A stretch of DNA of 64,000 nt from an uncultured Eubacteriales bacterium (GCA_900314885.1 OMWY01000016.1:1-64000), one strand, 5' to 3'. Positions 19,819-28,828 are shown, counted from the first letter of the stretch. Numbers and translations: made by a program. The notes: generated by a model not told the origin, from the sequence alone.

Positions 19819-22338
19819 TCACTCTGTTCTGAGCGCTATTACCGGGTCCTTCTTGGCCGCGTTCTTTGAAGGGATGAAGCCGCCTATCATGGTTATAATT
19901 ACGCTTATAACTATCAATACGAGAGCGTACTCCGGGGTCAGTGTCGCCTTGATGGCGTCAGTTCCAATCTGGTCAGCGAGGATGTTATTTATCGGGAAGT
20001 TTAGAAGCGTCGCTATGATAATTCCAAGGGCTCCGCTGATAAGTCCTATGATAAAGGTCTCAGCGTTAAATACCTCCGAGACATTCCTCTTTGACGCTCC
20101 GAGCGCACGTAGGATTCCGATCTCCTTTGTACGCTCGAGGACGGAAATATTCGTGATAATTCCTATCATTATTCCCGAGACAAGAAGTGATACGGCTACA
20201 AAGGCTATAAGGACGTAGCTTATTACATTTACGATTTCGGTTATTGATGAGGTAATTAAGGCGACATAATCCGTATAAGTAATCCGGTCATCCTTATCAA
20301 CCGTCTTGTTGTAATTTTCTATGCACTCTGTAATTTTATCCTTATCCTCGAAATGATCTGCGTAAATGCTTACAGAGCTTGGGCTGTCATAATCGCATTT
20401 TCCAAACAGGGCCATGTTAGTGTCATAATTCTTTTCATCCTCAAAGGAAATGCCTGTCAAAATATCAGTGTCCTTATCCTTTCCCTGGGCCTTAACAACC
20501 TTGCTGTCATTTGTATAATCAATTACATAATCAGTTAATTTTGATGTGTAACCGATTGCCGTTGAAATAACCGCGTTTTCAGCATCCTTCTTAGGACGAA
20601 CAATTCCGGTGACCTTTAATTTAAGCCCTTTCTTCATTAATTTTTCTATTTCTTCGCTTGTGCTTCCGTAATATTTAAAAATATCACCATCCTTTTTATA
20701 ATTATCACAGGCCGGTACTAGAGTAAATTCGTGATTTAAAATATCATCATAATTAAATGTAATTTCATCAATTTCCTTTTCGTCCTTTAAATCAGTCGCA
20801 AGCTTCTTATAATCATCGGCAGAAATTAATCCCAGCTGATATAATACACCCGCGTCTAATTTATTTTCTTCGTCAAGAACAAGCACAACCTCGTCATAAT
20901 TTTCCGGCCACGCCCCCGTGAGAACGTCGTAGCTGTCAGTGATTATGCTGCTTACAACAGAGTCATTTCCCTCCATGAGCTGTGAGAAATTCGTCGTTCC
21001 CTGGCTCGTCTGCCCGCCATTTGCCATCATGGACATGTTCTGCTCACGTTCTTTCTGCATGGTGCTGACCATACTTTCTGTGAGACCGGCAGCTGCGTCT
21101 GTGTCGGAATTATTCGCCACTATATTTCCATCTGCGTCCTTCGAATAAACGGTAAAATTCAAATCATATGAATATAATATTCCGTTCTCGCCTACGTAAT
21201 TATGAATCTCACTGTCAGGATTATCAAGGTATTCCTTGAATTTCGTCAGGTTATTTTCCGCGACACTCGAGGAGGTATCCACTTTATTTTTAAGTGACTC
21301 AGTATCCGCGATAATTTTATCCGAATTATTTTCGTCACTGTTTTTTCCTAGCGTCCTCGAACCGCCGCCCGACATACCTGCGCTTCCCATAAGGGCTGTC
21401 ATATCTATGGTCTGCGAGGTAATTGTTATAGGATAAGAAGACATCGTCTCCGTCTGAATATCATCTATATATTTATTCACACCGCTTGATATAGATAAAA
21501 TAAGGGCGATTCCGATAATACCGATGGAGCCCGCGAAGGCGGTCAATATTGTCCTCCCCTTTTTAGTCCGCAAATTGCTGAAGGAAAGAGACAGAGAAGT
21601 AAAAAATGACATTCCCGCCCGCTTAATTCTTTTCTTTTCTTTTAATTCAGTGTTTTCTATCTGAAATGGGTTGCTGTCGTCAATTATTTTCCCATCCTTT
21701 AACTTAACTATTCTTGTCGAATATTTATACGCAAGCTCCGGATTATGGGTAACCATTACGACAAGTCTCTTCTCAGCAACCTTCTTAAGAAGCTCCATGA
21801 CCTGGATACTTGTCTCGCTGTCAAGAGCTCCCGTCGGCTCATCGGCGAGAAGAATCTTCGGATCATTTACAAGAGCGCGGGCAATAGCGACACGCTGCAT
21901 CTGGCCGCCCGATAGCTGGTTTGGCTTCTTATGGTACTGGCCTTTAAGGCCCACCTCATCGAGGGCTTCCATGGAACGGCGCTTGCGTTCATCTCCCGAA
22001 ATTCCGCTAATCGTAAGGGCCAGCTCCACATTCGCGAGAATCGTAAGGTGCTGGATGAGGTTATAGCTCTGGAAGACAAAGCCTATGGTGTGATTTCTGT
22101 AGGTATCCCAGTCCCTGTCGTTATATTTCTTCGTGGAAATTCCATCTATAATCAGGTCACCTGTATCGTATCTGTCAAGGCCGCCGATGATGTTAAGAAA
22201 TGTCGTCTTGCCTGAGCCTGATGGCCCTAATACCGAAACAAATTCATTATCACGGAGGTTTATGGAAACGTGGTCGAGTGCCTGTTGGGTAAGCTCTCCG
22301 GTCTTATAGGTCTTGGTTATGTCTTTAATTTCTAGCAT
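19819..22338 (-). CDS. ABC exporter, ATPase-permease fusion (MacB/FtsX type)
   Basis: One polypeptide combines an N-terminal ATPase (about 1-225: Walker A GPSGSGKT, signature LSGGQMQR, Walker B ILLADEP, H-loop MVTHN) with a MacB/FtsX-type permease. The first membrane helix is near 265-290, followed by a roughly 380-residue extracytoplasmic domain and three C-terminal helices, ending in the typical [11 protein letters not shown]. Type VII ABC systems act as mechanotransmitters that extrude antimicrobial peptides or lipoproteins; which applies here is unknown. No two-component genes adjoin it. A TTGACA-18-TATTAT promoter lies upstream (22380-22409). Confidence 0.92.
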   Translation of the reverse strand: MLEIKDITKTYKTGELTQQALDHVSINLRDNEFVSVLGPSGSGKTTFLNIIGGLDRYDTGDLIIDGISTKKYNDRDWDTYRNHTIGFVFQSYNLIQHLTILANVELALTISGISGDERKRRSMEALDEVGLKGQYHKKPNQLSGGQMQRVAIARALVNDPKILLADEPTGALDSETSIQVMELLKKVAEKRLVVMVTHNPELAYKYSTRIVKLKDGKIIDDSNPFQIENTELKEKKRIKRAGMSFFTSLSLSFSNLRTKKGRTILTAFAGSIGIIGIALILSISSGVNKYIDDIQTETMSSYPITITSQTIDMTALMGSAGMSGGGSRTLGKNSDENNSDKIIADTESLKNKVDTSSSVAENNLTKFKEYLDNPDSEIHNYVGENGILYSYDLNFTVYSKDADGNIVANNSDTDAAAGLTESMVSTMQKEREQNMSMMANGGQTSQGTTNFSQLMEGNDSVVSSIITDSYDVLTGAWPENYDEVVLVLDEENKLDAGVLYQLGLISADDYKKLATDLKDEKEIDEITFNYDDILNHEFTLVPACDNYKKDGDIFKYYGSTSEEIEKLMKKGLKLKVTGIVRPKKDAENAVISTAIGYTSKLTDYVIDYTNDSKVVKAQGKDKDTDILTGISFEDEKNYDTNMALFGKCDYDSPSSVSIYADHFEDKDKITECIENYNKTVDKDDRITYTDYVALITSSITEIVNVISYVLIAFVAVSLLVSGIMIGIITNISVLERTKEIGILRALGASKRNVSEVFNAETFIIGLISGALGIIIATLLNFPINNILADQIGTDAIKATLTPEYALVLIVISVIITMIGGFIPSKNAAKKDPVIALRTE

Positions 22339-22379
22339 TTATTCGCCTTTCTGTCATATAATCCGCTGCAACTTAAGTA

Positions 22380-22409
22380 ATAATACTCTGACCTCTGACA
22401 TCTTGTCAA
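22380..22409 (-). promoter_or_regulatory. Probable promoter of the MacB-like ABC gene
   Basis: Minus-strand TTGACA (22404-22409) and TATTAT (22380-22385) with an 18-bp spacer, about 40 bp before the start codon. It is back to back with the promoter of the AEC carrier gene. Confidence 0.65.
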
Positions 22410-22441
22410 CATGCTGTCTATCGGTTTATGAAACTTTTAGA

Positions 22442-22470
22442 TTGAAATAAAGTTTCTGTTAAATTATAAT
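22442..22470 (+). promoter_or_regulatory. Promoter of the AEC carrier gene
   Basis: TTGAAA (22442-22447) and TATAAT (22465-22470) with a 17-bp spacer, followed by GAAAGGGG as the ribosome site before a TTG start at 22493. Confidence 0.75.
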
Positions 22471-22492
22471 AGAATAGAAAGGGGATGTCGCT

Positions 22493-23446
22493 TTGGAAAA
22501 TCTTGTATTCAGTCTTAACTCGGTAATGCCCATCTTTTTAATGATGGTGTTAGGTATATTTTTAAAGAAATGGGGACTTATAGATACCGCCTTCGCTTCG
22601 AAATTAAACACATTTGTCTTCAAGGTATCGCTTCCCATATTGCTCTTCTCCGACCTGTCATCGCAGGACTTCAGGGAAGGCTTTGACCTTAGGTTTGTGG
22701 TCTTCTGTTTTGCCGCGACCCTGTTATCTATAGGACTGGTATCGCTGCTCTCGCTATTTATTAATGAGAGGCCGCTTCGCGGAGAATTTATCCAGGCAGC
22801 ATACAGGTCAAGCGCCGCCCTTATCGGAATTGCCTTTATCAAGAATATCTATGGCACTTCGGGTATGGGACCTCTTATGATAATCGGGGCAGTACCTCTC
22901 TATAACATTATGGCTGTGGTGGTTCTTGAAGTGACCGCAGAGAGAAATGATGAGGAAATCGCTGATAAAAAAGCTCTCGCAAAGAAAACTGCTCTTGGGA
23001 TCGTGAAGAATCCTATACTTATCGGAATAGTTGTGGGGCTTGTCTGGTCTCTCTTAAGACTCCCTAATCCCGTAATTCTACGGAAACTCACCTCATCAAT
23101 CGGCGCCACAGCGACTCCTATGGGCCTTATCGCCATGGGCGCCATGATTGATTTTTCTAAAATCCGCGAGGTTGGAAAGCCGGTAATCGCGGCAGCACTT
23201 ATTAAAACCTTCGGCCTTGAGGCCCTCTTTATGCCCATTGCGGCCTACCTAGGCTTCCGCAATGAAAATATGGTCGCCATCATGACAATGCTAGGCTCCG
23301 CCACGACTGTCAGCTCATTTGTCATGGCAAAAAATATGGGACATGAAGGTTCCCTCACAGCGGGAACCGTTGCCCTCTCTACACTCATTTCAGGCTTCTC
23401 GCTCACCTTCTGGCTGTGGCTTGCAAAGACCCTGGGGCTTGTGTGA
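22493..23446 (+). CDS. Auxin efflux carrier (AEC) family transporter
   Basis: Multi-pass membrane carrier of the AEC/bile-acid-arsenite superfamily; in bacteria members move small organic acids such as malate or malonate. The 317 residues contain about ten hydrophobic helices in two halves, with the family-typical start (MPIFLMMVLGIFLKKWG) and the paired TSIGATATPMGLIAMGAM and SATTVSSFVMAKNMG segments that mark the two crossover regions. The start codon is TTG, preceded by AAAGGGGA at eight bases; no in-frame ATG fits better. Monocistronic; no regulator adjoins. Substrate not assignable. Confidence 0.9.
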   Translation: MENLVFSLNSVMPIFLMMVLGIFLKKWGLIDTAFASKLNTFVFKVSLPILLFSDLSSQDFREGFDLRFVVFCFAATLLSIGLVSLLSLFINERPLRGEFIQAAYRSSAALIGIAFIKNIYGTSGMGPLMIIGAVPLYNIMAVVVLEVTAERNDEEIADKKALAKKTALGIVKNPILIGIVVGLVWSLLRLPNPVILRKLTSSIGATATPMGLIAMGAMIDFSKIREVGKPVIAAALIKTFGLEALFMPIAAYLGFRNENMVAIMTMLGSATTVSSFVMAKNMGHEGSLTAGTVALSTLISGFSLTFWLWLAKTLGLV

Positions 23447-23490
23447 AACAGAGACACGGACAGGAACCGGATGCTACCATATTACCTTAT

Positions 23491-23796
23491 CTAAGCGCTT
23501 ACCTGTTGACGATAGGGTTTAATACGAGATATCTTTTCGAATTCACCGGAAACTTTAAGCATGTCAAGCTCATATTGATTCTGCGCATTCATCCAGAATT
23601 CAGGACTAGTGCCAAAATATGCAGACAACCTTGCGGCAGTATCAGCGCTTATGCCACGTTTTCCGCTAATTATTTCGCTGATGCGTGATTGTGGAATATT
23701 AGTGTCTTTCGACAATTTATAGGCAGAAATATGCATCGGTATTAAAAACTCTTCTTGCAATATTTCGCCGGGCTTAGTCGGTTCAATATCATACAT
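23491..23796 (-). CDS. higA: HigA-type antitoxin
   Basis: XRE-type helix-turn-helix antitoxin that binds the toxin encoded upstream and represses the shared promoter. The 101 residues begin with the family hallmark IEPTKPGEILQEEFL, continue with an HTH (ISAYKLSKDTNIPQSRISEIISGKRGISADTAARLS, in pieces) and FGTSPEFWMNAQNQYEL, all typical of HigA. The start at 23796 (MYDIEP) is chosen over upstream ATGs because GGAGG lies eight bases before it; the upstream ones would overlap higB. It follows higB by 20 bp, the toxin-first order characteristic of higBA. Confidence 0.93.
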   Translation of the reverse strand: MYDIEPTKPGEILQEEFLIPMHISAYKLSKDTNIPQSRISEIISGKRGISADTAARLSAYFGTSPEFWMNAQNQYELDMLKVSGEFEKISRIKPYRQQVSA

Positions 23797-23816
23797 AACC
23801 AGGTCCTCCATTTTTT

Positions 23817-24098
23817 CTAATGATAATTGCATATGTCTTGTACGATTACCCGCCCATCATTCCAGTAAAAGCATATCCTGTAAGTGTCGTTGATTCTGAT
23901 ACTGTGCTGTCCTTTTCTGTCACCGCTCAGCTCTTCCAGATGGTTAGAAGGCGGTATTCTCAGATCATTTAGTGAAACTGCTGAGTTTAAAACAACCAAC
24001 TTTCTTCGGGCTGTTTTCTGAATATCCTGAGGCAGCTTCGATGAAAAGTGCATATCCCATATTCTTTTCCCTTCCTTGTCGTGCCATTCTGAAATCAT
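23817..24098 (-). CDS. higB: HigB-type RelE-fold toxin
   Basis: Predicted ribosome-dependent mRNA endonuclease. The 93 residues show the HigB core: KLPQDIQKTARRKLVVL, SLNDLRIPPSNHLEEL, then GDRKGQHSIRINDTYRICFYW and a terminal ICNYH, with the Arg-rich strands and terminal Tyr/His used in catalysis. First gene of the pair, with a strong promoter overlapped by a palindrome (24124-24162). Nothing in the frame is broken, so the module is probably functional. Confidence 0.92.
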   Translation of the reverse strand: MISEWHDKEGKRIWDMHFSSKLPQDIQKTARRKLVVLNSAVSLNDLRIPPSNHLEELSGDRKGQHSIRINDTYRICFYWNDGRVIVQDICNYH

Positions 24099-24123
24099 AT
24101 ATACTTCCGTCCTACGTAACTAT

Positions 24124-24162
24124 TTCTATTTATAGAATACACTAAATACCGTCATTTGTCAA
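24124..24162 (-). promoter_or_regulatory. higBA promoter and operator
   Basis: Minus-strand TTGACA (24157-24162), a 17-bp spacer and TATTCT (24134-24139). A perfect inverted repeat TTCTAT-TT-ATAGAA (24124-24137) covers the -10 box and its downstream side, the expected place for autorepression by HigA. Confidence 0.8.
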
Positions 24163-24180
24163 TAATATTCTAATATACCG

Positions 24181-24336
24181 CATGGCAGGAATCTCATACC
24201 GGGTTGCATGGCCGATGGCAAGACAGAAGAAGCGCTTAGAAATGCTGATGTTATCATTTCCGAATGGATTGAAACAGCAAAACGTGAAAACCGGCCAATC
24301 CCTGTTCCTCAGTACGCTCGCTATGTATCAGCATAG
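24181..24336 (+). pseudogene. HicB antitoxin, C-terminal stump
   Basis: A plus-strand frame ending at the TAG at 24334-24336 reads IPGCMADGKTEEALRNAD, then VIISEWIETAKRENRPIPVP and a short tail. This matches the second half of HicB antitoxins (PxLPGCxADGxTxEEAxxN...IxxWIE.A...G..IP). No start codon, no N-terminal strand and no hicA toxin are present, and the higBA promoter lies within its missing 5' side. It is a relic of a lost HicAB module next to a live HigBA module. Confidence 0.75.
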
Positions 24337-24396
24337 GTATCATAGTTAGGGCATCGCGAATCTTGTAACTGCTATTAAAAGTCCTTTATCTGGGGG

Positions 24397-24425
24397 TTGA
24401 CAAGATTTTTTCCGCGTGTTATACT
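24397..24425 (+). promoter_or_regulatory. Promoter of tRNA-Arg
   Basis: TTGACA (24397-24402), 17-bp spacer, TATACT (24420-24425); the tRNA 5' end follows about 22 bp later. Confidence 0.85.
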
Positions 24426-24447
24426 GTTAAGGTCGGTGTAACCGCAT

Positions 24448-24521
24448 GTATGAGTAGCTCAGCTGGATAGAGCGTCCGCCTCCTAAGCGGAAGGTCGAGG
24501 GTTCAAATCCCTTCTCGTACA
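24448..24521 (+). tRNA. tRNA-Arg (anticodon CCT)
   Basis: A full cloverleaf folds: acceptor stem GTATGAG with CTCGTAC (one T-G pair), D arm GCTC/GAGC, anticodon stem TCCGC/GCGGA with loop CTCCTAA giving anticodon CCT, and T arm GAGGG-TTCAAAT-CCCTT. CCA is not encoded. It reads AGG codons. It has its own promoter, and its acceptor 3' strand doubles as the base of the terminator hairpin. Confidence 0.97.
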
Positions 24522-24568
24522 TATAACAATAGCATGAGTTTATCTCATGCTATTGTTATATGTACGAG
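24514..24568 (+). terminator. Perfect 25-bp hairpin terminator overlapping the tRNA 3' end
   Basis: 24514-24538 is exactly complementary to 24544-24568 with a 5-base loop, followed by ATTTTTAA. The first seven bases of the stem are the 3' acceptor strand CTCGTAC of tRNA-Arg, so the distal arm contains an inverted copy of that strand. Confidence 0.9.
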
Positions 24569-24597
24569 ATTTTTAACTCTCATAAGCTGAGTATTAT

Positions 24598-24755
24598 AGC
24601 GGAAGGTCGAGGCTTATCGTTGCGCTTCGCGCAACGATGCCTGCCCGGCGAGGGCCTTATCGTTGCGCGAAGTGCAACGATGCCTGCCCGGCGAGGCCCT
24701 TATCGCTGCGCGAAGCGCTGCGACGCCCGTCTGGCGAAGACTTCAAATCCCTTCT
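24598..24755 (+). repeat. Broken tRNA-Arg duplicate filled by three 43-bp hairpin repeats
   Basis: 24598-24612 repeats 15 bases of the tRNA-Arg anticodon arm and variable region, and 24742-24755 repeats 14 bases of its T arm; in the intact tRNA these blocks are one base apart. Between them lie three units starting at 24613, 24656 and 24699, exactly 43 bp apart. Each has a GC-rich hairpin, perfect 10-bp stem with TTC loop in unit 1, and the first two share the tail GATGCCTGCCCGGCGAG; unit 3 is diverged. It sits just before nudC and supplies no start codon for it. Confidence 0.85.
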
Positions 24756-24775
24756 TACCTTTAAGGAGACCAACC

Positions 24776-25615
24776 ATGATCCAGGATATTTACCCGCATC
24801 GCCTATATAATGAATATCGTCCGCTTGCTTACGCAAACGCCTTATCACCTGTATTTTCCGTCAAGGAAAATTCTGTCCTGCTCCGTGTCGATGGCAGTAA
24901 GGTTTTCATTCCCTCCGTCTCTGACTTAGGCCTTCTTGAAAAGGACCCGAATCTCTCCTACCTCTTCGCCCTCGATGACAATGAATACTTTATCTACCGA
25001 GGCGAATTAATGTCTGTTCCCGCGGGCTTCGAATACGTAAACTTCCGTACTATCCGTCATACCATGCCCCCTGTGGATAAATCCATGACATTTATCATAT
25101 CAACCGCCCTCCACGTGGGCGATTGGTACTCGAAAACAAGATTCTGCGGGCGTTGCGGCAGCAAAATGGCCCATTCTCATACCGAAAGAGCTATGATATG
25201 CGAAAAATGCGGCAACATTGTATACCCTAGAATCATGCCTGCCGTGATAGTGGGTGTCTTAAACGGAAATAAAATGCTCGTCACCAAGTACGCGAACAGA
25301 CCATTTACAGAATACGCTCTTGTCGCCGGATTTACAGAAATCGGTGAGACTCTTGAGCAGACTGTCGAGCGTGAGGTTATGGAAGAGACAGGTCTTAAGG
25401 TAAAAAATATCCGCTACTATAAGTCCCAGCCTTGGGGAGTAGCGGATGATATACTTTCAGGTTTTTTCTGCGATGTGGATGGTGATGATACGATTACCAT
25501 GGATACCGGGGAGCTGAAGCTCGCTGAATGGGTGACACCGGAGACCATTACGCTGCAGTCAAATGACATGAGCCTGACTAATGAAATGATGGCTTTATTT
25601 AAAGGAGGACTGTAA
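24776..25615 (+). CDS. nudC: NAD(+) diphosphatase (Nudix, NudC type)
   Basis: Hydrolyses NAD(H) to NMN(H) and AMP; NudC-type enzymes also remove NAD caps from RNA. The 279 residues have an N-terminal domain, a four-Cys zinc ribbon (FCGRCGSKM and ICEKCGNIVYPR), and the Nudix box GFTEIGETLEQTVEREVMEE. The SQPW motif that marks NAD specificity is present but is followed by GVADD instead of the usual PFPxS. The ATG at 24776 is chosen for its AAGGAGA; the open frame extends upstream through the hairpin repeats but has no ribosome site there. Its last 17 bp overlap the convergent histidine kinase gene. Confidence 0.93.
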   Translation: MIQDIYPHRLYNEYRPLAYANALSPVFSVKENSVLLRVDGSKVFIPSVSDLGLLEKDPNLSYLFALDDNEYFIYRGELMSVPAGFEYVNFRTIRHTMPPVDKSMTFIISTALHVGDWYSKTRFCGRCGSKMAHSHTERAMICEKCGNIVYPRIMPAVIVGVLNGNKMLVTKYANRPFTEYALVAGFTEIGETLEQTVEREVMEETGLKVKNIRYYKSQPWGVADDILSGFFCDVDGDDTITMDTGELKLAEWVTPETITLQSNDMSLTNEMMALFKGGL

Positions 25616-26855
25616 ATCCTATCACTCCGTCCTTCCAGGCGACTGAGATTTTTCCTTTCAGCGCCTGGGTAAGCCCCTCAGCCATCGAAAGCCCAATGCC
25701 GTAGCCGGACTTCTTAGAGTTGTGAGACTCATCATTTCTGTAAAAACGCTCAAAAAACTTAGAACAATCAACGCTTGAACCATCCTTGTAGTCATTCTTC
25801 ACTACGAATTTTACATTCTTTCCCTTATTGGCCCGCCCAAGAATAACGGATATTCTTCCGCCGTCGTCGCAGTATTTCGCGGCATTATCCATTAATATAT
25901 TTATTAATTCACGAAGCATATCCTTGTTAGTATTCAGATGAATATCGTCCTCTATCTTGGTCTCAAGAGTCTTTCCCTGCGTTGAAATGACTGATTTAAA
26001 TGAGTTCACTGTTTCAGTCGTAAGCTTGCTTACATTAGTATCGACAGGCTGGGATTTTCCGTTCTTCTCATCCATTCTTGACATGGAAATTAGTGCATTT
26101 ACAAGGCCCGACAGCCTTTGTACCTGGGCTAAGGTGCTCTCCGTCCACTCATTTTTACCCTCTGTCATTTCGAGAACCTCGGTGTTCGCGGAAATGATGG
26201 CAAGCGGGGTCTTAAGCTCATGGCCTGCGTTTGTGATAAACTGCTTCTGCTTCTCCGAGCTCTCTATGGCGGGCTTTATCGCCCTCTTTGAAAATACATA
26301 GACAAGGATAAAAATAACCGCATACGAAGCGAGGCCGATTCCCGTAGAAAGGTTAAATAAAACCTTTGTAGTGGAAAAACGAGCCGTGGTGTCAAGATAG
26401 GTTACTCGCTTTCCGCCATCATCCTCATCGGTCACTACATACATATATGAAGAGCCGTCTTCAGTGTATTTTATGCCTGTAGTAGCGTCACTAGAAAGCG
26501 CCTCAGTAGCATACTTTGTGGCTGTCTCCTCATCTATCGAGGCAATATGGCCAAGGTTTACATCCGTCACTGTACCGCTAGTATCCGCTATCACCGTAAA
26601 ATATCTGGTCTCATAACGGGTTTCGGGCGTCACAAGCTTATTGAATTCATCCTCGGTAAGATTTTTAAAATGTGTCGAATCCCATTTGGTGGGAACATCG
26701 CCACTGTTATTGGCTATCATTACGAGACGTTCATTAGCTTCATTGAAGACATGACTGTAATATATCGCGTTAATGAGTCCCAAAACAGCGCTCATTACAA
26801 CAAATACAACAGTCATTGCGATAACTATAAACTTTTTCTGCAGTTTTTTAAGCAT
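25599..26855 (-). CDS. Sensor histidine kinase
   Basis: Partner of the response regulator encoded just upstream. The 418 residues have two membrane helices (about 8-27 and 170-190) flanking a roughly 140-residue extracytoplasmic sensor, then the H-box NAGHELKTPLAII, N-box NILMDNAAKYC, F-box FFERFYRND and a GYGIGLSMAEG ATP lid. No HAMP linker is obvious. The start is set at ATG 26855 (MLKKLQKK), with GAGGAAAG before it, rather than at a GTG two codons upstream. It overlaps the regulator gene by 8 bp and converges on nudC with a 17-bp overlap. Confidence 0.94.
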   Translation of the reverse strand: MLKKLQKKFIVIAMTVVFVVMSAVLGLINAIYYSHVFNEANERLVMIANNSGDVPTKWDSTHFKNLTEDEFNKLVTPETRYETRYFTVIADTSGTVTDVNLGHIASIDEETATKYATEALSSDATTGIKYTEDGSSYMYVVTDEDDGGKRVTYLDTTARFSTTKVLFNLSTGIGLASYAVIFILVYVFSKRAIKPAIESSEKQKQFITNAGHELKTPLAIISANTEVLEMTEGKNEWTESTLAQVQRLSGLVNALISMSRMDEKNGKSQPVDTNVSKLTTETVNSFKSVISTQGKTLETKIEDDIHLNTNKDMLRELINILMDNAAKYCDDGGRISVILGRANKGKNVKFVVKNDYKDGSSVDCSKFFERFYRNDESHNSKKSGYGIGLSMAEGLTQALKGKISVAWKDGVIGFTVLL

Positions 26856-27546
26856 AGGCACTTTCCTCTCCCGCGCCTTCTGTCTCTATAAGCTTGAAAC
26901 TGCCTCCTTTCTCTCCTTCTATAGTAAGGTCAGCAGCTATTGAGACCAGTTTTTTGCGCAAATATGATATATAGAGCCAGACCGCGTTCTCATCCGCATC
27001 CGCCTCATCTGTAAAGAATCTGTCAAGAATTTCCTTTGTCGAAAATTCCTTGTCAGGGTTTAACATGAACATCTGCATAATCTCAGCTTCTCTCGTAGCG
27101 AGTCTGATGGAATTCTCACTCACAAGCTCAAGGCTCTCTGTATCAAGTGAAACGGTGCCTAAAGTGACGATTTTATTGTTATATTTTGTAAATCTGCGTT
27201 CCATGGACCTGATTCTCGCTAGCAGTTCTCCCATGGCAAATGGCTTTGTGAGATAGTCGTCAGCGCCTGCGTCAAGTCCTATAACCCTGTCATCCACCTC
27301 GGCCTTCGCCGTAAGGAAGAGGACCGGAGTTCTGTCTCCTGCCGCGCGCATATTTTTTACGAGAGTTATCCCGTCCATCTTTGGCATCATTATATCGAAT
27401 ACGCCCAGATCATAGACATTTTCCTTGGTCAGGGCAAGAGCTTCTTCCCCATCGGAGGCTCTGTCGACCTGGTAGCCCGAATGCGTAAGGACCGCCGTCA
27501 GCGCCCTCTGCAGGTCAATTTCATCTTCAGCAAGTAAAATCTTCAT
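26848..27546 (-). CDS. OmpR-family response regulator
   Basis: The 232 residues contain a receiver (LLAEDE, phosphoacceptor Asp in GVFDIMMPKMDG near 51, LFLTAKAE, DYLTKPFAMGEL) and a winged-helix C-terminal domain (IRLATREAEIMQMFM... ENAVWLYISYLRKKL). The C-terminal wing reads EGEKGGSFKLIE rather than the usual GxGYRL, a divergent variant seen in some Clostridia. Gene order regulator-kinase with an 8-bp overlap. Targets unknown. Confidence 0.94.
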   Translation of the reverse strand: MKILLAEDEIDLQRALTAVLTHSGYQVDRASDGEEALALTKENVYDLGVFDIMMPKMDGITLVKNMRAAGDRTPVLFLTAKAEVDDRVIGLDAGADDYLTKPFAMGELLARIRSMERRFTKYNNKIVTLGTVSLDTESLELVSENSIRLATREAEIMQMFMLNPDKEFSTKEILDRFFTDEADADENAVWLYISYLRKKLVSIAADLTIEGEKGGSFKLIETEGAGEESAYA

Positions 27547-27572
27547 ATTGCATACACCCCTTAGTGTTTTTA

Positions 27573-28199
27573 TTAACTATTTTCTTGAATCAAATCCCTT
27601 ATCGTCTGCATAGAGACGTCAGTACTCGCCATTTCGTCGGCACACCTCTTTAACTCTGACACAATAAGGGCCTGATTTTTTACATTCTTCTTATATTTCA
27701 ACTGGTGCTCAAGACTCGCCCAGGAGTCCATCGCTATGGTTCTTAGCTGTATTTCCGCGTAGAACTTACCCGGTTTATTTCCCAAGATATCGGTAATCGG
27801 CGACTCTACACGGACTATCATATGGTAGCTCCTGTAGCCGTTCGGTTTGCTGTGCCTGATATAGTCCTTTTCGTTGATGACCTCGACACCGCCGAAATCC
27901 CTGATATGCTTCACATTCGCGTACACATCATCAAGGAAGCCGCATACGATTCGCACGCCTATGGCGTCGTGAATCTCGGTAAGCGCTGACAACGGGGTGA
28001 CCGGCAGCCCCTTGCGCTCACACTTTTCCCGCATGCTCTCTTCGGATTTTATCCTCGTCGACACAAATTCTACCGTGTCATGGCCCGTCTTCTCAACCTC
28101 AGCCTTACGTAAGAACTCTATCTTATCGAGCAGCGACTTCGCCACCATCTCAAGTGACCCGGCGTAACCGCCGTATATACTGTCAGAATTTACATCCAT
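27573..28199 (-). CDS. Small alarmone synthetase (RelA/SpoT synthetase domain)
   Basis: Predicted (p)ppGpp synthetase without hydrolase or regulatory domains. The 208 residues keep the synthetase motifs: ALTEIHDAIGVRIVCGFLDDVY, KPNGYRSYHMIV with the nucleotide-stacking Tyr, and the AEIQLRTIAMDSWASLEHQ block holding the catalytic Glu-Gln. Length and layout fit the RelP/RelQ class; which one cannot be set by eye. It lies 26 bp downstream of nothing on its 5' side (divergent lipoprotein gene) and 26 bp upstream of the two-component pair, so the three may be cotranscribed. Confidence 0.92.
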   Translation of the reverse strand: MDVNSDSIYGGYAGSLEMVAKSLLDKIEFLRKAEVEKTGHDTVEFVSTRIKSEESMREKCERKGLPVTPLSALTEIHDAIGVRIVCGFLDDVYANVKHIRDFGGVEVINEKDYIRHSKPNGYRSYHMIVRVESPITDILGNKPGKFYAEIQLRTIAMDSWASLEHQLKYKKNVKNQALIVSELKRCADEMASTDVSMQTIRDLIQENS

Positions 28200-28285
28200 A
28201 AAAATATTTCCTTTGTTATTGCAAATTTCTCATTTATAGTATACCATAGAAGTATGAACATTTGGTATAAAAAGGTTGTTAAAGT

Positions 28286-28828
28286 ATGTTAAAATATAAG
28301 CTAAGAATAATTACCGTTTTTTTAACATTTTCTGTCATCGTCCTGCAGACCTCAGGCTGCGGACAAAGTAAGTCTGCTTCTTCTCTTGAAAATGTTCCGA
28401 TTGCGACCTCTTCATCCGAAATCTCATCGGAGGCATTTTCATTTGACAGCGGCAAGGCGGTTTTCACGCCCGGGAGCGATCCGGCGGAAGCCTTATCCGC
28501 CCAGGGAGAAGCGCAAAATACCTTCACCGCTAAGTCCTGCGCTCTACCCGGTGATGATACTGTCTACACCTACAGCGGCTTTTCAGTGAGTGTAAATACC
28601 GACGAGGCGGGTAAAAGCCTTGTAACTGACGTCCTTCTCACCGATGACAGTCACACCACCGCAGAGGGGGCATACATAGGGCTTTCCGCTTCAGACACAA
28701 AAAAATTGTACGGAGCTCCCGTCGAATCAGGAGATTCGTACATCTATACGAAGGGCAGGACCGAACTGATTTTCATTATTGAAAGAGACAGCGTAGCAAG
28801 CATTGAGTACAGGCTAATCGGCGGTTAA
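28286..28828 (+). CDS. Small predicted lipoprotein
   Basis: Not recognised. An N-terminal signal with a lipobox-like LQTSGC (Cys at residue 25) indicates lipid attachment after export; the mature part has a Ser-rich linker and a compact domain with VTDVLLTDDSHTTAEG, IGLSASDTKKLYG and a terminal FIIERDSVASIEYRL. This resembles small SmpA/OmlA- or DUF-type domains that monitor 'start-of-line' values, but the match is weak. Divergent from the alarmone synthetase gene; convergent with the 61-residue gene, two bases apart. Confidence 0.75.
   Translation: MLKYKLRIITVFLTFSVIVLQTSGCGQSKSASSLENVPIATSSSEISSEAFSFDSGKAVFTPGSDPAEALSAQGEAQNTFTAKSCALPGDDTVYTYSGFSVSVNTDEAGKSLVTDVLLTDDSHTTAEGAYIGLSASDTKKLYGAPVESGDSYIYTKGRTELIFIIERDSVASIEYRLIGG

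Noticed and set aside
24448..24755. Integrated element bounded by tRNA-Arg and its partial copy
   Set aside because: Only about 230 bp separate them, with no integrase or cargo; the second copy is an internal tRNA segment and not the usual 3'-end att repeat.
24560..24775. N-terminal extension of NudC
   Set aside because: The frame is open but translates hairpin repeats and tRNA pieces; the ribosome site and family start are at 24776.
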